The notes below the pieces were generated by a model. That model worked only from the letters and a program-made list of their open reading frames with translations, had not been told where the DNA came from and did not search any database. This document shows positions 1 through 8,480 of a DNA stretch of 64,000 nucleotides, one piece after another. The stretch covers positions 6,207,501 to 6,271,500 of the forward strand of contig NZ_CP053564.1 in the NCBI RefSeq assembly GCF_013155125.1. Reading direction: 5' to 3'. Positions within the stretch are counted from its first letter, which is position 1. The number at the start of each line of letters is the position of its first letter. This stretch comes from Pseudonocardia broussonetiae. GTDB lineage: Bacteria > Actinomycetota > Actinomycetes > Mycobacteriales > Pseudonocardiaceae. The position numbers and the translations under genes were made by a program.

Positions 1-1231
1 GCAGCGCCTCCTCCGAGTAGTCGACGACGTGCACGCCGCGCAGGAACGTCTGCACCGACAGCCCGGCCGAGTGCCGCGCGCACCCGCCGGTGGGCAGCAC
101 GTGGTTGGAGCCGGCGCAGTAGTCGCCCAGGCTGACCGGCGACCACGGCCCGACGAAGACCGCCCCGGCGTTGCGGACGCGCCGCGCCACCGCCCGCGCG
201 TCGACGGTCTGGATCTCCAGGTGCTCCGCGGCGTAGGCGTCGACCACGGCGACCCCGTCGTCGAGGTCGGACACCAGCACCGTGCCCGACTGCGGGCCGG
301 TCAGCGCGGTGCGGATCCGCTCGCTGTGCTTGGTCTCGGGCACCTGCCGGGCCAGCTCGGCGTCGACCGCGTCGGCCAGCGCGTCGGACGTCGTGACCAG
401 CACCGATGCGGCCGCCGGGTCGTGCTCGGCCTGCGAGATGAGGTCGGCGGCGACGTGCACGGCGTCGGCCGAGTCGTCGGCCAGCACGGCGATCTCGGTG
501 GTGCCCGCCTCGGCGTCGATCCCGATGAGCCCGCGCAGCAGGCGCTTGGCCGCGGTGACGTAGACGTTGCCCGGGCCGGTGACGACGTCGACGACCTCGA
601 GCTCGGTGCCGTCGGTGTCGGTGCCGCCGTGGGCGAGCAGCGCGATGCCCTGCGCCCCGCCGGCCGCCCACACCTCCTCGACGCCGAGCAGCGCGCACGC
701 CGCGAGGATCGTGGGGTGCGGGAGCCCGCCGTGCTCGGCCTGCGGCGGGGAGGCGACGACGAGCGACTCGACGCCCGCCTCCTGCGCGGGGACGACGTTC
801 ATCACGACGCTCGACGGGTAGACCGCACGCCCGCCGGGGACGTAGAGCCCCACGCGGCGGACCGGCACGAACCGCTCGGTGACCGTGCCGCCGGGGACCA
901 CGGTGGTGACGATGTCGGTGCGGCGCTGGTCGGCGTGCACCTTGCGGGCCCGCTCGATCGACGTCTCGAGCGCGGCGCGCACGCCGTCGTCGAGGGCGGA
1001 CAGGGCGCCGCGCAGCGTGGCCGCGGGGACCCGGATCCCGGACGGGCGGACCTTGTCGAAGCGCTCGGCGTACTCCAGCGCGGCGTCGACCCCGCGCTCG
1101 CGGACCGCATCGACGATGGGCCGCACCTGGTGCAGCACGGCGTCGACGTCGGTCTCGGTGCGGGGCAGCAGCCCCCGCAGCACGGTGGTGGAGGGCAGCG
1201 GGTGGGCGCGCAGGTCGGTCCGGCGGAGCAT
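1..1231 (-). CDS. hisD: Histidinol dehydrogenase, 3' end outside window
   Basis: HisD is the zinc enzyme that oxidises L-histidinol twice with NAD to give histidine, the last step of cytosolic histidine synthesis. About 410 residues are present and the family is usually 430-440 long, so only a short C-terminal piece is cut off by the window edge. Visible family motifs are [12 protein letters not shown], the zinc-ligand region QAEHDP and the stretch [15 protein letters not shown] near the visible end. The ATG at 1231 starts [14 protein letters not shown], a normal HisD beginning. The gene lies 62 bp downstream of a small zinc-ribbon gene on the same strand. The rest of the his operon would lie to the left, outside the window. 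Confidence 0.96.
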   Translation of the reverse strand, partial: MLRRTDLRAHPLPSTTVLRGLLPRTETDVDAVLHQVRPIVDAVRERGVDAALEYAERFDKVRPSGIRVPAATLRGALSALDDGVRAALETSIERARKVHADQRRTDIVTTVVPGGTVTERFVPVRRVGLYVPGGRAVYPSSVVMNVVPAQEAGVESLVVASPPQAEHGGLPHPTILAACALLGVEEVWAAGGAQGIALLAHGGTDTDGTELEVVDVVTGPGNVYVTAAKRLLRGLIGIDAEAGTTEIAVLADDSADAVHVAADLISQAEHDPAAASVLVTTSDALADAVDAELARQVPETKHSERIRTALTGPQSGTVLVSDLDDGVAVVDAYAAEHLEIQTVDARAVARRVRNAGAVFVGPWSPVSLGDYCAGSNHVLPTGGCARHSAGLSVQTFLRGVHVVDYSEEAL

Positions 1232-1293
1232 GCCGCCAGCCTACGGCGCGCCTCCGACGGCGTCGCCCGGCGCCGCCCCCGGTGGTGCGGACC

Positions 1294-1512
1294 TCAGTGG
1301 CGCAGGCCGCCGATGCCGCGGGCCTGGTCCCAGGCGCCGGTGTCGGGGCGCTCGTGCGCGGCCGGGCGGGGCGTGACGCACGCGGTGAGGTGCACGTAGG
1401 CGTAGGTCCAGTCGACGCTGCCGTCGTTGTGGGCCTGGTCGATGTGCGCGAGGCGCACCATCGACTCACCCTCCCCGATCGGGGAGAAGCAGCGTTCGCA
1501 GATCATGATCAT
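1294..1512 (-). CDS. Small zinc-ribbon-like protein (72 aa)
   Basis: This is a short protein of unknown function. It begins MIMICERCFSPIGEGE and carries a CxxC pair (CERC) near the N terminus, then His and Cys residues in AHIDQAHNDG and HLTACVTP, which together could hold one metal ion. The start at 1512 is chosen because GGAGAC lies just upstream on this strand. A longer reading to 1635 adds only proline/arginine-rich sequence typical of non-coding GC-rich DNA. It sits between the nadC terminator hairpin and hisD, on the same strand. The metal-binding idea rests on the residue pattern alone. Confidence 0.6.
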   Translation of the reverse strand: MIMICERCFSPIGEGESMVRLAHIDQAHNDGSVDWTYAYVHLTACVTPRPAAHERPDTGAWDQARGIGGLRH

Positions 1513-1581
1513 GTCGTCTCCGGCCCGGCGGCCCGGCCGCAGCCGGGGATGGTCAGGGGAGGGTGGTCGACGCCGACGCGG

Positions 1582-1611
1582 CCCTGTCCCGAGTGTCTCT
1601 CGTGGACAGGG
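1582..1611 (-). terminator. Hairpin downstream of nadC
   Basis: CCCTGTCC (1582-1589) pairs with GGACAGGG (1604-1611). The stem continues with GAG against CTC across one bulged base, around a 5-nt loop. It sits about 60 bp beyond the nadC stop and before the small zinc-ribbon gene, so it is a likely end point of the nadABC transcript. There is no strong U-tract, which is common for actinobacterial terminators. Confidence 0.5.
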
Positions 1612-1673
1612 GATTCCCGGCATGTCCGGGCCCACTCGTGGGCAGTGTCACGCCGTGGCCCCGCGGCGCGGGA

Positions 1674-2537
1674 TCACGCCGGGAGCAGGTCCAGCCCCAG
1701 GTCGAGGGCGGTGACGGAGTGGGTGAGGGCGCCGACGGCGAGGAAGTCGACGCCGGTGCGCGCGTAGGCGGCGGCGTTCTCCAGCGCCAGCCCGCCCGAG
1801 GACTCCAGCCCGGTGGGCAGGCTCCCCCGCCGCCGGACGGCCTCCGCGGTCTGCTCGACGGTGAAGTTGTCGAGCAGCACCAGCTCCGCGCCCAGGGCGA
1901 GCACCTCGTCGAGCTGCTCGAGCGAGTCGACCTCCACCTCGCACGGCAGCTGCGGCGCCCGCTCCCGCGCCGCCCGCAGCGCCGCGCCGACCGACCCGGC
2001 CGCGGCCACGTGGTTGTCCTTGATGAGCACGGCGTCGCCGAGCCCGAGGCGATGGTTGACGCCCCCGCCGCAGCGCACGGCGTACTTCTCCAGCAGCCGC
2101 AGCCCGGGCAGCGTCTTGCGGGTGTCGCGGATGCGCGCGCCGGTGCCCGCGACGGCGTCGACCCAGGCCGCGGTGGCCGTGGCCACGCCCGAGAGGTGGC
2201 ACAGCAGGTTGAGCGCGGTGCGCTCGGCGGTGAGGAAGGTGCGGACGGGGGCGCGCACGGTGAGCACGGCGTCCCCGGGCCCGACCCGGTCGCCGTCGGC
2301 GGCCGTGGAGAGCACCTCGTAGTCGCCGACGACGGCGTCGAGCACGGTGAGCACGGCCGGGATGCCGGCGAGCACGCCCGGTCGGCGGGCGGCGAACGCG
2401 CCGATCGCGACCGCGCCGGCCGGGACCGTGGCCTCGGTGGTGGCGTCGGGGCCGTAGCGGAGGTCCTCCTCCAGCGCGGTGGCGACGACGCGGCGGAGGT
2501 CGTCGAGGTCGGGCCCCGCGGTGGTGGTGCTGCTCAT
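1674..2537 (-). CDS. nadC: Nicotinate-nucleotide pyrophosphorylase (carboxylating)
   Basis: NadC is quinolinate phosphoribosyltransferase. It joins quinolinate and PRPP to make nicotinate mononucleotide with loss of CO2, the step where de novo NAD synthesis enters the common pathway. The 287-residue protein has the family's active-site stretches TRKTLPGLR, HRLGLGDAVLIKDNH and EVEVDSLEQLDE, and the C-terminal LESSGG region. The ATG at 2537 overlaps the nadB stop by 4 bp (ATGA), so it is probably translationally coupled as the third gene of nadA-nadB-nadC. The operon should share the NrtR-type operator upstream of nadA. Confidence 0.96.
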   Translation of the reverse strand: MSSTTTAGPDLDDLRRVVATALEEDLRYGPDATTEATVPAGAVAIGAFAARRPGVLAGIPAVLTVLDAVVGDYEVLSTAADGDRVGPGDAVLTVRAPVRTFLTAERTALNLLCHLSGVATATAAWVDAVAGTGARIRDTRKTLPGLRLLEKYAVRCGGGVNHRLGLGDAVLIKDNHVAAAGSVGAALRAARERAPQLPCEVEVDSLEQLDEVLALGAELVLLDNFTVEQTAEAVRRRGSLPTGLESSGGLALENAAAYARTGVDFLAVGALTHSVTALDLGLDLLPA

Positions 2538-4120
2538 GCCGCCACCGCCTTCCCGGTGCGCACGACCGGTCGCCCGGCCTCGTCGAGCGCGACCTCGAGG
2601 CTCGCGCGCTGCCACACGTCGTCGCGGGTGGGGAAGTCCGTGCGCACGTGGCAGCCCCGGCTCTCGGTGCGGGTGCCCGCGGCGGCCAGGACGGCCTGGG
2701 CGAGCAGGGTGAGCGCGGCGTCCTCGACGCCGGCGCGGTCGATCGGGACGGCGAGCGCGGTGGCGGCCTCCACGGCGTCCGAGGCGGCGGCGAGGCCGGC
2801 GCCGTCGCGGCCGACGCCGGCGGCGGAGGTCATGGCGCGCTGCACGGTGGTGCGGTCGGCGAGGGGGACGGCGGGGGCCGGAGTTGCAGGAAAGCCACTT
2901 TCCCGCAACGTGGTGGCAGGAACGTGGCTTTCCTGCACGACGGAAGCCGCCGCCCGCGCCCCCATCACCAACCCCTCGAGCAGGCTGTTCGACGCCAGCC
3001 GGTTCGCCCCGTGCAGCCCGGTCCGCGCCACCTCCCCGGCCGCCCACAGGCCGGGGACCGCGGTGCGGCCGTGCCCGTCGGTGACGATCCCGCCGCACGC
3101 GTAGTGCGCCGCCGGGGTGACCGGGATGGGCTCGCGCACCGGGTCGATCCCCGCCGCGCGGCAGGCCGCGTACACCGTCGGGAAGCGGGTGGCGAAGCCG
3201 TCGAGCGGGCGGGCGTCGAGGTAGACGCACGCCGTGCCGGTCTCGGCCAGGCGCCGGGTGATGGCCGCGGCCACGACGTCGCGGGGCGCGAGGTCGGCCA
3301 GCGGGTGCACACCGGTCATGAACCGGCGCCCGGCGCGGTCTAGGAGCACCGCGCCCTCGCCGCGCACGGCCTCGGTGACCAGCGGGCGCCGCCCCACGGC
3401 CGGCCCGGTGTAGAGGACGGTCGGGTGGAACTGCACGAACTCCAGGTCGGCCGCCGACGCCCCGGCCCGCAGCGCGAGCGCGACGCCGTCGCCGGTGGCC
3501 GTCTCCGGGTTGGTCGTCGAGGAGTAGAGCTGGCCGTAGCCGCCGGTCGCGAGCAGCACGGCCGGGGCGCGCAGGACGCCGGGGCGCCCGTCGTCGTCGA
3601 GCAGGGCGAGTCCGGTGACGCGCCCGTCGGGCGTGCGCAGGGCGTCGACGGCGACGTGCCCGGTGAGCAGCGGCAGCCCGCCCGCCGCGGAGACCAGCGC
3701 CCGCTCGACCTCGGCGCCCGTGGCGTCGCCGCCCGCGTGCACCACGCGGAACGCGGAGTGCCCGCCCTCCCGGGTGCGCGCCAGCCGTCCGTCCGGGGCC
3801 GGGTCGAAGACCGCGCCGCGCTCCCGCAGCCGCGCCACGGCCGCGGGACCGTCGGCGATGATCGACGCCACCGCCGCCGGGTCGCACAGCCCGCCACCGG
3901 CATCGAGCGTGTCGGCCACGTGGGCCTCGACGCTGTCGCCGGGGACGTCACCGACGACGACGGCGACGCCGCCCTGCGCCCAGCGCGTGGACCCGGCGTC
4001 GACCGCGTCCTTGGTGACGACGACGACCCGCAGGCCCGCCGCGGCGGCGTCGAGCGCGGCCGTCAGTCCGGCGACACCCGATCCGACGACGACGAGGTCC
4101 GCCTCCGCCTCCCAGCTCAT
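2534..4120 (-). CDS. nadB: L-aspartate oxidase
   Basis: NadB is the FAD enzyme that oxidises L-aspartate to iminoaspartate, the first step of de novo NAD synthesis. The 528-residue protein shows the N-terminal dinucleotide fold ([17 protein letters not shown]), [16 protein letters not shown], the [13 protein letters not shown] segment and [16 protein letters not shown], then the helical C-terminal domain. Between these last two, around residues 390-415, is the unusual linker [20 protein letters not shown]. It is the in-frame translation of a 14-bp inverted-repeat element (2885-2937), so a palindromic element appears to have been tolerated in a surface linker. The gene overlaps nadA and nadC by 4 bp each. 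Confidence 0.96.
   Translation of the reverse strand: MSWEAEADLVVVGSGVAGLTAALDAAAAGLRVVVVTKDAVDAGSTRWAQGGVAVVVGDVPGDSVEAHVADTLDAGGGLCDPAAVASIIADGPAAVARLRERGAVFDPAPDGRLARTREGGHSAFRVVHAGGDATGAEVERALVSAAGGLPLLTGHVAVDALRTPDGRVTGLALLDDDGRPGVLRAPAVLLATGGYGQLYSSTTNPETATGDGVALALRAGASAADLEFVQFHPTVLYTGPAVGRRPLVTEAVRGEGAVLLDRAGRRFMTGVHPLADLAPRDVVAAAITRRLAETGTACVYLDARPLDGFATRFPTVYAACRAAGIDPVREPIPVTPAAHYACGGIVTDGHGRTAVPGLWAAGEVARTGLHGANRLASNSLLEGLVMGARAAASVVQESHVPATTLRESGFPATPAPAVPLADRTTVQRAMTSAAGVGRDGAGLAAASDAVEAATALAVPIDRAGVEDAALTLLAQAVLAAAGTRTESRGCHVRTDFPTRDDVWQRASLEVALDEAGRPVVRTGKAVAA
2885..2937. repeat. Palindromic element inside the nadB coding sequence
   Basis: A perfect 14-bp inverted repeat, TGCAGGAAAGCCAC (2885-2898) and GTGGCTTTCCTGCA (2924-2937), encloses a 25-bp centre that is itself partly complementary (TTTCCCGC near one end, GGCAGGAA near the other). 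The reading frame of nadB runs through it without a stop. The composition, including AAAG and CTTT runs, contrasts with the surrounding coding DNA. It looks like a REP/MITE-type palindrome that has landed in a tolerant linker. Confidence 0.7.
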
Positions 4121-5106
4121 TCCCCACCCCCCGGCTGCCCGATCGCGATCATGCGCTGCACCGCGGCCCGGCCGCGCTCGGCGAGCTCCGGGTCGACGTG
4201 CACCTCGTCGCGGCCCTCGCGCAGCGCCCGCAGCAGCTTCTCCGGGGTGATCATCTTCATGTAGTGGCACGAGGCGCGGTCGTTCACGGCCCGGAAGTCG
4301 ACCTCCGGCGCCGCCCGCCGCAGCTGGTGCAGCATCCCGACCTCCGTGGCGACCAGCACCGTCCGCCCGGGCTGCGCCTCCCGCGCGGCGTCGAGCATGC
4401 CGCCCGTCGAGAGGATCTTGACGTGCTCGGCCGGCACCGCGCCGGCGCCCGCGAGGTAGAGCGCCGAGGTGGCGCAGCCGCACTCGGGGTGCACGTAGAG
4501 GTCGGCGTCGGGGTGCGCCTGGCTCTGCGCCGTGAGCGCGGGGCCGCTGATCCCGGCGTGGACGTGGCACTCCCCCGCCCACACGTGCATGTTCTGCCGT
4601 CCGGTGATGCGCCGGACGTGCGCGCCGAGGAACTGGTCGGGCAGGAAAAGCACCTCGCGGTCGGCCGGGATCGACCGCACGACCTCCACCGCGTTCGACG
4701 ACGTGCAGCAGACGTCGGTCTCCGCCTTCACCGCCGCCGTCGTGTTGACGTAGCTGACGACCACCGCGTCCGGGTGCTCGGCCTTCCACTCGCGCAGCTG
4801 GTCGGCGGTGATGGAGTCGGCGAGCGAGCACCCCGCCTTCGCGTCCGGGATCAGCACCGTCTTCTCCGGGCTGAGGATCTTCGCGGTCTCGGCCATGAAG
4901 TGCACGCCGCAGAACACGATCGTCGAGGCCGGGCTCTCGGCGGCGATCCGGGACAGGGCCAGCGAGTCGCCGGTGAAGTGCGCGACGTCCTGGATCTCGG
5001 GCAGCTGGTAGTTGTGCGCCAGCACCACGGCGTCCTGGGCGGCCGCCAGTGCGCGGACCTCGTCGGCCCACCCGGCGTCGACCCGCGGAGCTTCGGTCGT
5101 CGTCAT
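4117..5106 (-). CDS. nadA: Quinolinate synthase
   Basis: NadA is a [4Fe-4S] enzyme that condenses iminoaspartate with dihydroxyacetone phosphate to form quinolinate. The 329-residue protein has the three conserved cysteines expected to hold the cluster, in [21 protein letters not shown] and [11 protein letters not shown]. It begins [13 protein letters not shown] and has a clear ribosome-binding site (GAGGAGGGG) on the minus strand just before the ATG. It is the first gene of the nadABC operon and overlaps nadB by 4 bp. A 21-bp palindrome 15 bp upstream of its start, facing the divergent nrtR gene, suggests repression when NAD metabolites are plentiful. Confidence 0.96.
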   Translation of the reverse strand: MTTTEAPRVDAGWADEVRALAAAQDAVVLAHNYQLPEIQDVAHFTGDSLALSRIAAESPASTIVFCGVHFMAETAKILSPEKTVLIPDAKAGCSLADSITADQLREWKAEHPDAVVVSYVNTTAAVKAETDVCCTSSNAVEVVRSIPADREVLFLPDQFLGAHVRRITGRQNMHVWAGECHVHAGISGPALTAQSQAHPDADLYVHPECGCATSALYLAGAGAVPAEHVKILSTGGMLDAAREAQPGRTVLVATEVGMLHQLRRAAPEVDFRAVNDRASCHYMKMITPEKLLRALREGRDEVHVDPELAERGRAAVQRMIAIGQPGGGE

Positions 5107-5120
5107 GACCCCTCCTCATG

Positions 5121-5141
5121 TTTTCGACTAGTAGTCGTAAA
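5121..5141. promoter_or_regulatory. Predicted NrtR operator between nadA and nrtR
   Basis: The half-sites TTTTCGACTA (5121-5130) and TAGTCGTAAA (5132-5141) are reverse complements around a single central G, except for one mismatched pair. The site lies 15 bp upstream of the nadA start and within the nadA-nrtR divergent region. NrtR family regulators are known to bind palindromes of about 21 bp in front of NAD synthesis genes, so the position and size fit. Assignment to NrtR is inferred from adjacency. Confidence 0.75.
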
Positions 5142-5251
5142 CTGCGGCGAGCCTAGCAGGGCAATCCGCACGCCGTACCGGGCACGTGATCCGGAACTCA
5201 CCCGCTGGACACCTGCCGTTCACACCGGCCGCGGCCCGCGCGCGGCGGGCC

Positions 5252-5257
5252 TACGAT
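5252..5257 (+). promoter_or_regulatory. -10 element TACGAT for leaderless nrtR
   Basis: TACGAT ends 6 bp before the nrtR ATG at 5264, and there is no Shine-Dalgarno sequence. This spacing fits transcription starting at or next to the start codon, i.e. a leaderless mRNA, which is common in actinobacteria. No convincing -35 hexamer is seen. Confidence 0.45.
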
Positions 5258-5263
5258 CCCGGC

Positions 5264-5980
5264 ATGGGGGCGCGCGAGACGGGACACGAGGTGCTCGCCG
5301 CCGTCCTCCGGATCTCCGACGGCCAGCCGCAGGTGCTCGCCTGGCAGCGCGCGCAGGAGCCTGACCTGGGGCGATGGGCGCTGCCGGGCGGGCGGCTGCG
5401 CGACGACGAGGACGTCGAGCGCTCGGTGCTGCGCCAGCTCGCGGAGAAGGTCGACGTGCGGGAGGTCGCGCACGTCGAGCAGCTCGGGGTGTTCAGCGAC
5501 CCGTGCCGCGTGCCGGGCGTCCGGCTGATCGCGACCGCGTTCCTCGGGCTCGTCCCCTCCGACGCCGACCCCGCGATCCCCGACGACACCGCCTGGCGCC
5601 CGATCGCCCCGGGCGAGGGGCCCGCGATCGCCGGCGCCGCCTTCGACCACGACACGATCGTCAGCGCCGCCCGCGACCGCCTGCGCGCCAAGCTCTCCTA
5701 CACCAACCTCGGCTTCGCGCTGGCCCCGCGCGAGTTCACCATCTCCGCGCTGCGCGACCTCTACGTCGCCGCGCTCGGCCACTCCGTCTCGGCCACCAAC
5801 CTGCAGCGGGTCCTGACGCGCCGCGCGCTGCTCGAACCCACCGGCTCGGTCGCGCCCCCCGGACCCTCCGGCGGCCGCCCCGCCGCTGTGTTCCGCTTCA
5901 CAGACCGCGCACTGCGCGTCACGGACGCGTTCGCCGTGCTCAAGCCGCCGGGCGAGCACGGGCGCGGCGCCGTAACGTAG
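5264..5980 (+). CDS. nrtR: Nudix-related transcriptional regulator NrtR
   Basis: This 238-residue protein has an N-terminal Nudix-like domain (residues about 8-150) joined to a C-terminal winged-helix domain (about 160-238, including REFTISALRDLYVAALG), the architecture of NrtR, a repressor of NAD genes that senses ADP-ribose-type ligands. The Nudix box is degenerate: where hydrolases have REUxEExGU, this has RQLAEKVD, so catalytic glutamates are missing and a regulatory role is more likely than hydrolysis. It is transcribed away from nadABC across a 157-bp region holding the palindromic operator. The start at 5264 is chosen from the -10 element just upstream and the normal Nudix start. The ligand is not shown by the sequence. 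Confidence 0.88.
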   Translation: MGARETGHEVLAAVLRISDGQPQVLAWQRAQEPDLGRWALPGGRLRDDEDVERSVLRQLAEKVDVREVAHVEQLGVFSDPCRVPGVRLIATAFLGLVPSDADPAIPDDTAWRPIAPGEGPAIAGAAFDHDTIVSAARDRLRAKLSYTNLGFALAPREFTISALRDLYVAALGHSVSATNLQRVLTRRALLEPTGSVAPPGPSGGRPAAVFRFTDRALRVTDAFAVLKPPGEHGRGAVT

Positions 5981-5984
5981 ACGC

Positions 5985-6662
5985 GTGGCCGAGACCGTCC
6001 CCGTGTTCCCCCTGGGAACCGTGCTCATGCCGGGGGCGATGCTGCCGTTGCACATCTTCGAACCCCGGTACCGCCAGCTCACGATCGACCTGGTCACGGG
6101 CGCGGTGCCCGACAAGGAGTTCGGCGTCGTCGCGGTCCGGGAGGGCTGGACGCCCGACGACGACGGCGCCCGCGGCCTGCATCCCGTCGGCTGCACGGCG
6201 TCCCTGCGCGACGTGCGGCGGCTGCCCGACGGGCGCTTCGACATCGTCACGCGCGGTGCACGGCGCTTCCGCCTGCTCGATCTCGACACCGAGTCCAAGC
6301 CCTACCTCATGGGGTCGGTGGAGTTCCTGCCCGACGGCGAGTTCGAGGGCGGCGACGACCTCACCTCGATGCTCACCGCCGCCGCCCGCGACGCCCACCG
6401 CCGCTACTGCGCCACGGCGTGGAAGAACGACGACTGGGCCGAGCCCGACGCCGAGATCCCACCGGCCGAGCTCCCGGGCGTCCTGGCCGCCGACTGCCTG
6501 CTGCCGCTGTCCGACCGCCAGCGCCTGCTGGAGCAGGTCTCCCCCACCGAGCGGTTGCGGGTGGTGCGGCTGCTGCTGGCCCGCGAGACCGGCCTGCTCA
6601 CCCAGCTCCGCGCGGTCCCCGCCCCGATCACCACGTACGCGGTGGAGCACAGCGCCAACTAG
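5985..6662 (+). CDS. LON substrate-binding domain protein
   Basis: This 225-residue protein consists of the N-terminal substrate-recognition (LAN/PUA-like) domain of Lon protease without the ATPase or protease parts. The opening ETVPVFPLGTVLMPGAMLPL and HIFEPRYRQL are typical. Such stand-alone proteins are widespread in actinobacteria, and their biochemical role is not established. It starts with GTG 5 bp after nrtR and has a TAACGT -10-like sequence ending 6 bp before the GTG, so it may have its own leaderless transcript. It ends convergently with the PemK-like gene, with a hairpin between them. Confidence 0.85.
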   Translation: MAETVPVFPLGTVLMPGAMLPLHIFEPRYRQLTIDLVTGAVPDKEFGVVAVREGWTPDDDGARGLHPVGCTASLRDVRRLPDGRFDIVTRGARRFRLLDLDTESKPYLMGSVEFLPDGEFEGGDDLTSMLTAAARDAHRRYCATAWKNDDWAEPDAEIPPAELPGVLAADCLLPLSDRQRLLEQVSPTERLRVVRLLLARETGLLTQLRAVPAPITTYAVEHSAN

Positions 6663-6686
6663 CCCGCCCCGAGGTGACGAGCGCCG

Positions 6687-6740
6687 GAGAGCCCGCGAGT
6701 CGGGCTCTCGTTGCGCCCGAGTCGGGGTGTGACGGCGCCG
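6687..6740. repeat. Hairpin plus two 22-bp GAGTCGGG units in a convergent gap
   Basis: GAGAGCCCG (6687-6695) and CGGGCTCTC (6701-6709) form a perfect 9-bp stem around CGAGT, a likely bidirectional terminator for the convergent genes on either side. The same bases start a 22-bp unit: GAGTCGGG recurs at 6697 and 6719. The unit text GAGTCGGGCTCTCGTTGCGC matches the first units of the array at 31 kb, so this is a dispersed copy of the same repeat family. Confidence 0.65.
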
Positions 6741-6750
6741 GGTCGGGCCG

Positions 6751-7269
6751 TCAGCTCCAGCCGAACCGCCCGCGCAGCTCACCGGCGACGCGGTCGAAGC
6801 GGCCGCGGTCGAGCACGGCACCCTCGCGGCGGATGTCGTGCTCACCGACCTCCAGGACCCGGTCGAGGCGGACGAACGACTCGCGCCCCTCGCGGTCCCA
6901 GGCGCCGGACCCGATCGACACCCAGTCGCGGTCGCCCGCGCGGTCGTGCTGGCTCGACAGCATCAGCCCGACGAGGTCCCCGCCCCGGCGTCCGACGACG
7001 AGCAGCGGGCGGTCCTTGCCGCGCCCGTCGTCCTCCTCGAACGGCACCCACGCCCAGACGATCTCGCCCGGGTCGGCGGAGCCGTCGAGGTCCGGGGAGT
7101 AGACGACGGCGCGGGCGGCGTCGCCGGTGGGCGCGCTCCGGGCCCCGCCGCGCGACGGGGCGACAGGAGGAGCCGGTGCCGCGCCCCCCGACGAGGACGA
7201 CGACGACTTCGACAGCAGGTCCAGCCCGATCTTGGCCGCCTGCCGCAGCAGGCTCCCCCAGTTCGCCAT
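6751..7269 (-). CDS. PemK/MazF-like domain protein
   Basis: The 172-residue protein begins MANWGSLLRQAAKIGLDLL, then a serine/alanine/proline linker (about residues 20-55), then a domain resembling the PemK/MazF endoribonuclease fold (about 55-172, with GEIVWAWVPFEEDDGRGKDRPLLVVG and SSQHD). No antitoxin gene is adjacent, so a classical toxin-antitoxin pair is not supported. It lies 12 bp downstream of bsaP at the end of the biotin operon. The start at 7269 is preferred to a GTG two codons upstream, and no clear ribosome site is seen. The domain call is moderate and the function unknown. Confidence 0.7.
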   Translation of the reverse strand: MANWGSLLRQAAKIGLDLLSKSSSSSSGGAAPAPPVAPSRGGARSAPTGDAARAVVYSPDLDGSADPGEIVWAWVPFEEDDGRGKDRPLLVVGRRGGDLVGLMLSSQHDRAGDRDWVSIGSGAWDREGRESFVRLDRVLEVGEHDIRREGAVLDRGRFDRVAGELRGRFGWS

Positions 7270-7281
7270 GCGCACAGCATG

Positions 7282-7473
7282 TCAGTACGCGCTGGTGCGC
7301 TCCCCGTGGCGGCTGCAGCGGGCCGTCCAGCCCGTCGGGGTGACCTGGACGACCATCCGCCGCGCGCAGTCGGCGCAGTACCGCGGCGGTTCCAGGTCGC
7401 GGCTGGCCGCGCACCGCGCGTGCTCGCCCGCCGCGGGCTGCCCGCAGCGGTCGCAGAAGGCCGGCTCGCTCAC
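7282..7473 (-). CDS. bsaP: Biotin synthase auxiliary protein
   Basis: The 63-residue protein has paired cysteine motifs, CDRC near the N terminus, a lone Cys in HARCAAS, CADC in the centre and RC near the end, consistent with binding an iron-sulfur cluster or zinc. Small proteins of this type encoded directly after bioB in actinobacteria (BsaP in mycobacteria) are reported to be required for biotin synthase activity. The GTG start overlaps the bioB stop by 4 bp (GTGA), so the two are probably made in a coupled way. Identification rests on size, cysteine pattern and position. Confidence 0.8.
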   Translation of the reverse strand: MSEPAFCDRCGQPAAGEHARCAASRDLEPPRYCADCARRMVVQVTPTGWTARCSRHGERTSAY

Positions 7474-8480
7474 AGCGTGTCGTTCAGGGCCTTGATCGGC
7501 ATCTGCAGCTCGCCGAGCAGGTCGATGTCGGACTCGGCCGGACGCCCGAGGGTGGTCAGGTAGTTGCCGACGATCACGGCGTTGATCCCGCCCAGCAGGC
7601 CCTTGCGCGCACCCAGGTCGCCCAGCGTGATCTCCCGGCCGCCGGCGAAGCGCAGCACCGTGCGCGGCAGGGCGAGCCGGAACGCGGCGACGGCGCGCAG
7701 CGCGTCGGCACCCTCCATCGGCTCCTGGTCACCGAACGGGGTGCCCGGGCGCGGGTTGAGGAAGTTCAGCGGCACCTCGTCCGGGGTGAGCGACGCGAGC
7801 TGCGCGGCGAACTCGGCCCGCTGCTCCAGCGTCTCCCCCATCCCGAGGATCCCGCCGCAGCAGACCTCCATGCCGGCCTCGCGCACCAGGCGCAGCGTCT
7901 CCCACCGCTCCTCCCACGTGTGCGTGGTGACCACGTTCGGGAAGTGCGAGCGGGCGGTCTCGAGGTTGTGGTTGTAGCGGTGCACGCCCATCGCGGCGAG
8001 CTCGTCGACCTGCTCGGGGGTCAGCATCCCCAGCGAGCACGCGATGTTGATGTCGATCTCGTCCTTGATCGCCGCGATGCCCGCCGCGACCTGCGTCATC
8101 AGCCGCGCGTCCGGCCCGCGCACGGCGGCGACGATGCAGAACTCCGTGGCCCCGGTCTTCGCGGTCTGCTTGGCCGCCTCCACCAGCATCGGCACGTCCA
8201 GCCACGCCGAGCGCACCGGCGACGCGAACAGGCCCGACTGCGAGCAGAAGTGGCAGTCCTCCGGGCACCCGCCGGTCTTGAGCGAGATGATCCCCTCGAC
8301 CTCGACCTCCGGGCCGCACCAGCGCATCCGCACGTCGTGGGCGAGCTGCAGCAGGTCGTCGAGGGCCTCGTCGGGAAGGCGCAGGACCTCGAGGACCTGC
8401 GCCTCGTCGAGACCGACTCCGTCCTCCAGCACCTGGGAGCGGGCAGTGGCGAGGATGGCGGCGGCTTCGGTGGTCGTCAC
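7470..8480 (-). CDS. bioB: Biotin synthase
   Basis: BioB is the radical-SAM enzyme that inserts sulfur into dethiobiotin to make biotin. The 336-residue protein has the radical-SAM motif CPEDCHFC (CxxxCxxC), the [12 protein letters not shown] segment and the C-terminal [28 protein letters not shown] that is characteristic of BioB. The GTG at 8480 is chosen because it overlaps the bioD stop as GTGA, the same arrangement used by bsaP and bioD. An ATG at 8498 would add six residues and is the main alternative. BioB is followed immediately by its auxiliary protein gene. Confidence 0.96.
   Translation of the reverse strand: MTTTEAAAILATARSQVLEDGVGLDEAQVLEVLRLPDEALDDLLQLAHDVRMRWCGPEVEVEGIISLKTGGCPEDCHFCSQSGLFASPVRSAWLDVPMLVEAAKQTAKTGATEFCIVAAVRGPDARLMTQVAAGIAAIKDEIDINIACSLGMLTPEQVDELAAMGVHRYNHNLETARSHFPNVVTTHTWEERWETLRLVREAGMEVCCGGILGMGETLEQRAEFAAQLASLTPDEVPLNFLNPRPGTPFGDQEPMEGADALRAVAAFRLALPRTVLRFAGGREITLGDLGARKGLLGGINAVIVGNYLTTLGRPAESDIDLLGELQMPIKALNDTL

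Noticed and set aside
1513..1635. N-terminal extension of the small zinc-ribbon protein
   Set aside because: The extension overlaps the nadC terminator hairpin and is arginine/proline-rich; the internal ATG has a ribosome site.
6751..7269. Toxin-antitoxin module
   Set aside because: Only the PemK-like gene is present. The neighbouring small gene is BsaP, which belongs to biotin synthesis, and no antitoxin-like frame precedes it.
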